Below, in pieces: positions 8,575 through 13,521 of a stretch of 13,521 nucleotides of DNA. Location: the NCBI GenBank assembly GCA_963578605.1, contig CAUZEA010000135.1:1-13521 (forward strand). The letters are read 5' to 3'. Origin of the DNA: JAKVCB01 sp963578605. GTDB lineage: Bacteria; Planctomycetota; Planctomycetia; Pirellulales; Lacipirellulaceae. The position numbers were made by a program, and so were the translations under genes. The number at the start of each line of letters is the position of its first letter. The first letter of the stretch is position 1. The notes below the pieces were generated by a model. It made no database searches. It was given only the letters and a program-made list of their open reading frames with translations, and had not been told where the DNA came from.

Positions 8575-9689
8575 CCACGACCGACCAAGCTTTTATTCGT
8601 GCCTATGCTCCCGCCAATCGCCCGTCCCAGGCGACGGCTGGCAACCTGCTCGTGGCCGACGCCCTTTCTGCTTCGGTCCAGTTCGTGATGGCAAATCTCG
8701 GTGTGATTTCCTCTGAGCAGCCAGGGCCAGGGGAAGCCGACAGGCTGGAAGACTCATCGATTTCCCCCCAGTTTTACCGAAGAGGTGGGGAAATCCTGCG
8801 TATCGAACAGGTAGACCCCGGCGCAGCGAAACTGCTTCCGGCACCCCACATTTCCCTCTGTGGGCCGGAGGCCGATCCGGGCATGGAACGACCGACACCG
8901 AACGGAGGAACCTCTGCCCCCAACACGGCAACGTCCAGGCCAACGCTTGCTTCAGTCATGGCACCCCAGGAAACGGCGGAATCTAATCCCGGCACATCGG
9001 TTGCGACGTTCCACCTTCCAAAGATTTGCGAACAGTTACTAAACGATCATGCCGATCAGTTGACGGCCGCTGTCGACACCATTTCCGGCGCTGCCAGTGA
9101 AGGGCGATCTGTGGTGACAATCGTGGGTAGCGAGCCTCAGGTCGGCTGCACCACCATACTTCTGTGTCTTGCCCGTCAACTGGCCGCGCGGGGCAAGTCG
9201 GTCGTAGTCGTCGACGCCAATTTCCAAAATCCACAGTTGGCTACAGCCTTGGGTATCTATCCGACGACGACCTGGCAAGATGTGCTCGATCGCGGCGCTC
9301 CCTTGGCCGAGGCCCTGGTCCGTTCTGCCGAAGACGGCTTGACACTACTCCCCTCGGCAAACCGCTGGCAGCGTCCTGCTGCCGAGCAGATCGGCCTGCA
9401 AGCTTCGGTCACCACCGGAGTCTTGCGTTACGAATATGAAATCGTGTTGATCGATCTGGGCACAATGCTTTCCGAAAAACAAGACGCCGGGCTTTCCGAA
9501 AAACAAGACGCCGGGCTTTCCGAAAAACAAGACGCCGGCACGCTGCAGCTTGTCGAAACGATGCGGATTGACGCCTCCATATTGGTAGCAAACGCTAACT
9601 CACACAGCGATCACGAACGCAGCAGCCTGACCCGCACACTGGAAAAGATTCGCTGTCCTGTCCTGGGCGTCATCGAAAACCTTGTGTGA
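8571..9689 (+). CDS. CpsD/MinD-like P-loop ATPase (BY-kinase-like) with altered P-loop
   Basis: 372 residues. Residues 1 to about 160 are a poorly conserved, Pro-rich region. The C-terminal part has the layout of the MinD/ParA and bacterial tyrosine-kinase (CpsD/CapB) fold: Walker A at G186-SEPQV-G192-C193-T194-T195, Walker A' VVVVDA with D215, then NPQLATALG, and Walker B VLID with D295. The invariant P-loop lysine is cysteine (C193). No C-terminal tyrosine cluster is present, so kinase activity is doubtful. A 24-bp repeat adds three LSEKQDAG units directly after Walker B (300-323). The gene overlaps the preceding stop by four bases and is followed 40 bp later by an ExeA-type ATPase. Known relatives control polysaccharide chain length and export at the inner membrane; a similar role here is inferred. 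A non-catalytic or regulatory ATPase is the alternative. Confidence 0.83.
   Translation: MTTTDQAFIRAYAPANRPSQATAGNLLVADALSASVQFVMANLGVISSEQPGPGEADRLEDSSISPQFYRRGGEILRIEQVDPGAAKLLPAPHISLCGPEADPGMERPTPNGGTSAPNTATSRPTLASVMAPQETAESNPGTSVATFHLPKICEQLLNDHADQLTAAVDTISGAASEGRSVVTIVGSEPQVGCTTILLCLARQLAARGKSVVVVDANFQNPQLATALGIYPTTTWQDVLDRGAPLAEALVRSAEDGLTLLPSANRWQRPAAEQIGLQASVTTGVLRYEYEIVLIDLGTMLSEKQDAGLSEKQDAGLSEKQDAGTLQLVETMRIDASILVANANSHSDHERSSLTRTLEKIRCPVLGVIENLV
9468..9539 (+). repeat. 24-bp in-frame tandem repeat, three copies
   Basis: Units 9468-9491, 9492-9515 and 9516-9539 each encode LSEKQDAG and differ only at the final base of the last unit. They lie within the ATPase core, between the Walker B strand (VLIDLGTM) and the following helix (TLQLVETM), near the switch II region. 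Confidence 0.98.
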
Positions 9690-9729
9690 GCGACAGCTTC
9701 ACCCACCACCAACCACTCGTTGCAGAACC

Positions 9730-10551
9730 ATGTACCTCGACTACTGGCAGCTTGAAACCAAACCTTTTGAACCGACCGCGGAGCGCAAGGCCTTTTACCC
9801 TTGCGAAGCCCATCAAGGGGCACTGCTGAAGATCCGTTACGGGATTGAAAGCCGCCGTGGTACGATTGTGCTTGCCGGGCCAGCGGGTACCGGCAAAACC
9901 TTGCTTGTCAGTCTGCTCAAACGAGAGTTGGCTGACCCGTTCCGGCCATTTGTTCACCTTGTATTCCCGCAGATGCCCGCCCGGGAACTGCTGGCCTACC
10001 TGGCAAATCAACTCGGCACCCCTTCCCCGGAACCACCCCGCTTCACCATTGACGAGAGTGTTGGCCGGCTGGAACGTTTTGTAACCGAAAACAGCCGGCA
10101 AAACCGGCATGCGACGATCGTCATTGACGAGGCCCACTTGCTGGAAGACTGCGGTGTGTTGGAAACACTTCGGCTGCTTGTCAATTTTCAATGGGAAGGT
10201 CGACCCGCGCTAACACTCATCCTGGTTGGCCAGCCAGGGCTCCTCTCGACACTCCGCCGGATACCCAGTCTGGACGAGCGCGTGGCCGTCAAAACCTTGC
10301 TCCGCCCGCTCACCGTCGACGAAACAGCCAGCTATGTCCAACATCGCCTGACGGCAGCCGGCGCCACGCGCGATATCTTCACACCCGAAGCAGTCGAGGC
10401 ACTCCACTACCTGGCTCACGGCATTCCACAACAGATCAATCGTCTATGCGACCTGTCTCTGGTGGTTGGATATGCCGACGGCCTCAGTCAGGTTGAAACC
10501 ACGCAGATCGAGGCGGTGAGCGACGAACTCGTGACCGTCACGCCCGCATAG
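9730..10551 (+). CDS. ExeA/GspA-type AAA ATPase (XrtA-associated ATPase-like)
   Basis: 273 residues from ATG 9730. The N-terminus MYLDYWQLETKPFEPT matches the opening of the ExeA/GspA family and its subgroup next to PEP-CTERM/exosortase polysaccharide loci (family knowledge). Walker A is G50-PAGTGKT57, Walker B IVIDEAH with D133 and E134, followed by the sensor-like LILVGQPGL (about 164-171) and a C-terminal helical region containing GIPQQINRLCD. All ATPase motifs are intact. The frame is open further upstream to 9682, but that would add 16 residues unlike the family and overlap the preceding gene. ExeA proteins bind ATP and help build envelope export machinery; those with C-terminal peptidoglycan-binding domains are longer, and this one ends after the ATPase, as in the XrtA-associated type. 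The 40-bp gap from the previous gene suggests co-transcription. Confidence 0.9.
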   Translation: MYLDYWQLETKPFEPTAERKAFYPCEAHQGALLKIRYGIESRRGTIVLAGPAGTGKTLLVSLLKRELADPFRPFVHLVFPQMPARELLAYLANQLGTPSPEPPRFTIDESVGRLERFVTENSRQNRHATIVIDEAHLLEDCGVLETLRLLVNFQWEGRPALTLILVGQPGLLSTLRRIPSLDERVAVKTLLRPLTVDETASYVQHRLTAAGATRDIFTPEAVEALHYLAHGIPQQINRLCDLSLVVGYADGLSQVETTQIEAVSDELVTVTPA

Positions 10552-10855
10552 CTGGTGCCATCCCCCACCGAGAGAAACGAGGGGAACCATAATCTCTGCT
10601 GACCTGCCCACCGTAGAGTCGCGAAAGGAATCGAGTGACGACAAATTGGGCAGTCGGGGTCCCTTGGGGCAAAACGGGCTCGACCAGCAGCAGCCGGTAG
10701 GTCCCGGGTACGAGCCCGGTCAATGTCCCCGAGTAGATATCGCGAGTTGGCTGATTTTGCTCAAGCGTCACCCGCTGCCTGGATGTTTTCGGCCGCGGAT
10801 GTTGTGGCGAGGTGAGCGTCGAGACAGTCAACAGCGCGAATGCGTGGATTAGCAT
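10538..10855 (-). pseudogene. Decayed remnant of a planctomycete extracytoplasmic protein
   Basis: From a minus-strand ATG at 10855 a 105-residue frame opens with a short hydrophobic segment (MLIHAFALLTVSTLTSP), then at about 10634-10771 contains VTLEQNQ...GTLTGLVPGTYRLLLVEPVLP...PTAQFVV, which reads like a real beta-rich domain edge (G-x-L-x-x-L-x-P-G-T-Y-R-x-x-L-V-x-P) seen in planctomycete secreted or VWA-associated proteins. After FVV the sequence stops looking protein-like and ends at 10538, overlapping the end of the convergent ATPase gene. This suggests a short fragment of a larger gene, but a small intact secreted protein is possible. The family resemblance is from memory and not certain. 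Confidence 0.4.
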
Positions 10856-10913
10856 TTGATATCTCCTGTGCAGTCTATTCGTGGTGATGTTGGGGGACAA
10901 ACTTCCGCATTTC

Positions 10914-10950
10914 TGACTGCCCTCACCATACCCTCTCCCAGAAGGAGAGG
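10914..10950. repeat. REP-like intergenic palindrome (CCTCTCC/GGAGAGG hairpin)
   Basis: CTGCCCTCACCATA is followed by a perfect 7-bp inverted repeat, CCTCTCC (10932-10938) and GGAGAGG (10944-10950), with loop CAGAA. It resembles the dispersed extragenic repeats with a CCCTCACCC...CCCTCTCC core known in many bacterial genomes. It lies between two convergent genes, where such elements often sit and may limit read-through or protect 3' ends. No uridine run follows directly, so it is not a classical intrinsic terminator. Confidence 0.55.
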
Positions 10951-10988
10951 AGTTAGCGGAGGAAGTTATTTTTCCTGCGATCCTAAGT

Positions 10989-13415
10989 TCATCCCTTCAA
11001 TGACGACAAATAGGCCAGCAGATCGCGGAGTTGCTGAGATGATAATTGTTTGTCGAGGCCTTGCGGCATGATCGACACCTTGCCCGGAACCAGCTCGTCA
11101 ATCTCCGCTCGCGGGACGCGAGTCTCGGCACGCTCGGCGGTCCGCAGGTAGATGGCATCCGCTGTCTCCCGACCGATAACGCCACTGTGTACTTTGCCAT
11201 CATCGGTGACGACGTTAAAAGGCTCATAGCCGCGCGCAAACGTAGCGCTTGGAAGGACGATCGATTCCAGCAGATTTCGCCTGGTACGGACCGCTCCGAC
11301 GCGGGACAGATCGGGGCCCGCCGCGCCCCCCTCTGCTCCTACCCGGTGGCATGCCAGGCACGACGCGCGTTTACCGCGGAAGACCTCGTGTCCCCGCGCG
11401 GGGTCGCCCCCTGCCAGGGCGCTGGACAGCTGCTCGATGCGAGCCAACTGGTCGCCAGTGTCGGCGTTCAATCGCTCCAGCAGCGGTGCCGCCGATGACT
11501 GAACTTCGGTGGGATAGGGCTCCAGCAGCTTTCTGAGCCGAATCGCCGACAGGCTGGTCAGGCCCGGAGATTTGTTCAACGCGATCATCAGCCGCCGACC
11601 CTCGTCCGCGCTGGTTCGCTGCTCAAAAGCGCTCGTCAGCGACGGCAGTTCGAGTGGGCCCGCGCGAGCGATGATGTCGGTCACCGCCAGCAGTTGCTGC
11701 TGGTCCAGGTGGGCACCGCCCAGCGCGCGGGCGGCTGCCAGCCGCTGGACCGCTTCGACTTCGGGGTGAACCCGACTGGCCAACAGTTCGAACAGCTGTT
11801 GCGACAACGGCTCATGGGACTCGCTGACCACCGCGGCCGCAGCCACGCGCAGCGGAGTGGCCCGAGCGGTATCGCGGGCCAGGTCCGTCAGCAGTTGGTC
11901 GAACTGTCGCACTCCGCAAGTTCCAATCGACCCGATCGCCTGCCGAACGACGCGCGGGTCGCTGGATCTTACGCTCTCGCTAAGCTGCTGTTGCCAGGAT
12001 TCCGGCAAGATTTCCAATTCGCAGCGGCCGATGATCTCCAACAATAAGAGCCGCGTCTCGGTGGGCGTACCACTGTGCGCCAACGTGTCGCCCACCAGTT
12101 GCTGGATGTGGGCGTCTCCATGGAAAGCCATCAAGGCCCCACGCAGCGAGGCTGCTCGATCGTCCGACAACTGCTCGGCCGCCAGCCAATTGCGCAGCAA
12201 GTCAGTAATCTCGGCGGCCCAACCTTCGCGCCGGCTGATCACTTCCAGCGCGACGCGCTGCAGCTGAGGATCGTCCGTATCCAGCAGCGGTGTCACCAAC
12301 TGGCGAGTCAACCTGCCACGGTCCATCTGGTCCAAGGCAATCAGCGCCGCGCGGCGCACGTCGGGCGCCGGGTGACTCAGACCGGCGACGGTGACGGCGT
12401 GGTCATCGATCTCGATCAGCGCGTAAACCAGCGCGTGTTCCAACAGCCGATCTGTTCCGGCGGCTGTCGCCGCAAGCAGCGCGGGTACGCCTTGTGGATC
12501 TCCCAGTACGCCCAACGCGGTCGCAGCTTCACGCCGTACGGAGGCCGCTTCGTCGGATAATAGCGGAATCAGTGACTCTACGGCTGGGCCGTCGCGCGAG
12601 GCGAATGCGGCATGTGCGGCGGCCTCGCGAACGGCCGCCGCTTGGTCCGTAAATGCTTCACGTCCAGCCGCTTGAGCTGGCTCGGTCCTCATCCGGCACA
12701 GCGTCCAGACCGCGTTCTGCCTCGCGGTAACACTCGGGCTTTGACTCATCAGCCGCCGCAAGATCGCGATCGCCTGATCACCCCGCTGGCTAAGCGTGTC
12801 GACCGCGCGCTCTCGTACTGCAAATCGCTCGTCGTCAAGAAGACTAGCCAGCTGTTGGTCCGTCAGTTCGTTCCACTCTATTTTCAGCCCGCGCGGGTCC
12901 GGCGGCACGGGTGCGCCACTACGACTCACACGATATATGGCCCCATGAATTTTCCCGTCAATCAGCTGCGCGGCCGGGCATGACTCCCGAAACCACTCGC
13001 CGGTATCGATCACCATCAGGCTGCCGTCGGCATCTTCCCAGACATCGGTGAAGCGGACCTCGTCGTGGTCCGAATTGAGAAAGTCATGGATCTGACCGCG
13101 GTAGGTCGAACCATGCCGCTCGAGGACGACCCGTTGAACTTTGTGCGTATTGTACACGGTGACGAACAGGTTGTTATGGAATTGGTCGCCGAACTGGAAG
13201 GACTGATAACGAGCCACACCGGACAGCGCGACGTGGCCAAAGCTGACGGTCGCGCCGAGCAGATCGCCCGTTCGCTTCAGGCCGGTAATCGACCCGATCA
13301 CATCGCGCCGAGGATAAACACCTCCCCACATCCAATGCACAAGAGAATCGTCGCGAATGGGCATTTCCAGCAGATTGACCGAACCGATCATTTGTCCTTC
13401 AGGCATGAATACCAA
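10989..13415 (-). CDS. 5'-truncated PVC-type dehydrogenase/HEAT-repeat/cytochrome c protein
   Basis: The frame is read from TTG 13415 (808 residues) and is open back to 13460, where the codons E-R-I-Q-S-N-P-V-E-L still look like family sequence before a TAA at 13461-13463. Residues 1 to about 165 are the last part of a PQQ/sorbosone-dehydrogenase-like propeller (HWMWGGVYPR, NNLFVTVYNTHKV, EDADGSLMVIDTGEWFR, GAIYRV). HEAT repeats follow from about 180 to the 600s. The C-terminal domain is cytochrome c-like: C686-L-A-C689-H690 haem site and a probable distal methionine M783 in SIMPQGL. Family members are usually longer, with a signal peptide and the first propeller blades; both are missing, so this is probably a broken gene or produces no exported cytochrome. 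The intact family is thought to act as periplasmic oxidoreductases. The region is visibly richer in G+C than the preceding genes. Confidence 0.85.
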   Translation of the reverse strand: MVFMPEGQMIGSVNLLEMPIRDDSLVHWMWGGVYPRRDVIGSITGLKRTGDLLGATVSFGHVALSGVARYQSFQFGDQFHNNLFVTVYNTHKVQRVVLERHGSTYRGQIHDFLNSDHDEVRFTDVWEDADGSLMVIDTGEWFRESCPAAQLIDGKIHGAIYRVSRSGAPVPPDPRGLKIEWNELTDQQLASLLDDERFAVRERAVDTLSQRGDQAIAILRRLMSQSPSVTARQNAVWTLCRMRTEPAQAAGREAFTDQAAAVREAAAHAAFASRDGPAVESLIPLLSDEAASVRREAATALGVLGDPQGVPALLAATAAGTDRLLEHALVYALIEIDDHAVTVAGLSHPAPDVRRAALIALDQMDRGRLTRQLVTPLLDTDDPQLQRVALEVISRREGWAAEITDLLRNWLAAEQLSDDRAASLRGALMAFHGDAHIQQLVGDTLAHSGTPTETRLLLLEIIGRCELEILPESWQQQLSESVRSSDPRVVRQAIGSIGTCGVRQFDQLLTDLARDTARATPLRVAAAAVVSESHEPLSQQLFELLASRVHPEVEAVQRLAAARALGGAHLDQQQLLAVTDIIARAGPLELPSLTSAFEQRTSADEGRRLMIALNKSPGLTSLSAIRLRKLLEPYPTEVQSSAAPLLERLNADTGDQLARIEQLSSALAGGDPARGHEVFRGKRASCLACHRVGAEGGAAGPDLSRVGAVRTRRNLLESIVLPSATFARGYEPFNVVTDDGKVHSGVIGRETADAIYLRTAERAETRVPRAEIDELVPGKVSIMPQGLDKQLSSQQLRDLLAYLSSLKG

Positions 13416-13462
13416 TTCGACAGGGTTGGACTGGATTCTCTCACTTAACCTGGAGCAAGTTT

Positions 13463-13470
13463 AGGGGAGG
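13463..13470 (+). promoter_or_regulatory. Strong Shine-Dalgarno for the partial gene at the right edge
   Basis: AGGGGAGG at 13463-13470 lies nine bases before ATG 13480. It is the best ribosome binding site in the window; the other starts have none or a weak one. Confidence 0.55.
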
Positions 13471-13479
13471 ACGTCAGCG

Positions 13480-13521
13480 ATGCCGAAAAGGCCAAAGTCT
13501 TACCCTGCCTTTGGACGGAGG
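13480..13521 (+). CDS. Start of an unidentified gene (3' end outside window)
   Basis: ATG 13480 opens 14 codons, MPKRPKSYPAFGRR, with no stop before the edge. The start is supported by the strong AGGGGAGG site upstream. The short basic N-terminus and a start only about 20-40 bp from the point where the neighbouring dehydrogenase gene loses its coding sequence would fit a transposase at the end of an insertion sequence, but 14 residues cannot identify a family. Confidence 0.45.
   Translation, partial: MPKRPKSYPAFGRR

Noticed and set aside
1980..9539. CRISPR or phage-type repeat array
   Set aside because: The repeats are contiguous coding units without spacers, differ in sequence between genes and have no cas genes nearby.

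Overview
The window looks like chromosomal DNA from a planctomycete, most likely of the Pirellula/Rhodopirellula group; this is inferred from protein families only. The supporting features are a PKD-repeat surface protein with a planctomycete-style C-terminal tail, a Hanks-type Ser/Thr kinase fused through one membrane segment to a long WD40 array, and a PVC-type protein made of a dehydrogenase propeller, HEAT repeats and a c-type haem domain. Most starts lack a clear Shine-Dalgarno sequence, which also fits. I see no rRNA, tRNA or CRISPR array.

Layout. (1) 3-2129 (+) is the 3' part of a large secreted or surface protein with PKD-like repeats; its start lies outside the window. (2) 2191-7128 (+) is a 1645-residue protein: zinc ribbon, disordered linker, complete kinase domain, membrane helix, coiled coil and 21 WD40 repeats, enough for three seven-bladed propellers. 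(3) 7414-10551 (+) is a likely three-gene operon: a single-pass membrane protein with long low-complexity flanks, a CpsD/MinD-like P-loop ATPase with an unusual P-loop, and an ExeA/GspA-type AAA ATPase. The two ATPases resemble the tyrosine-kinase and ATPase pair of exopolysaccharide (XrtA/PEP-CTERM type) loci, but no chain-length determinant, exosortase or glycosyltransferase is visible here. (4) 10552-10985 lies between convergent genes and holds a decayed coding remnant on the minus strand and a REP-like hairpin. (5) 10989-13415 (-) is a dehydrogenase/HEAT/cytochrome c protein that has lost its N-terminal part. (6) At 13480 (+) a new reading frame with a strong ribosome binding site starts and runs off the edge. 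It abuts the broken end of the dehydrogenase gene, which suggests an insertion or rearrangement junction.

How the genes might work together (inference). The first five genes share a strand and are closely spaced. They could form an envelope module: a surface protein, a membrane kinase with an extracytoplasmic sensor or scaffold, and an ATPase-driven export or polysaccharide assembly unit. Three of these five genes each carry an in-frame tandem repeat of exactly three units (21, 18 and 24 bp). The minus-strand dehydrogenase is visibly richer in G+C and seems unrelated to this module.
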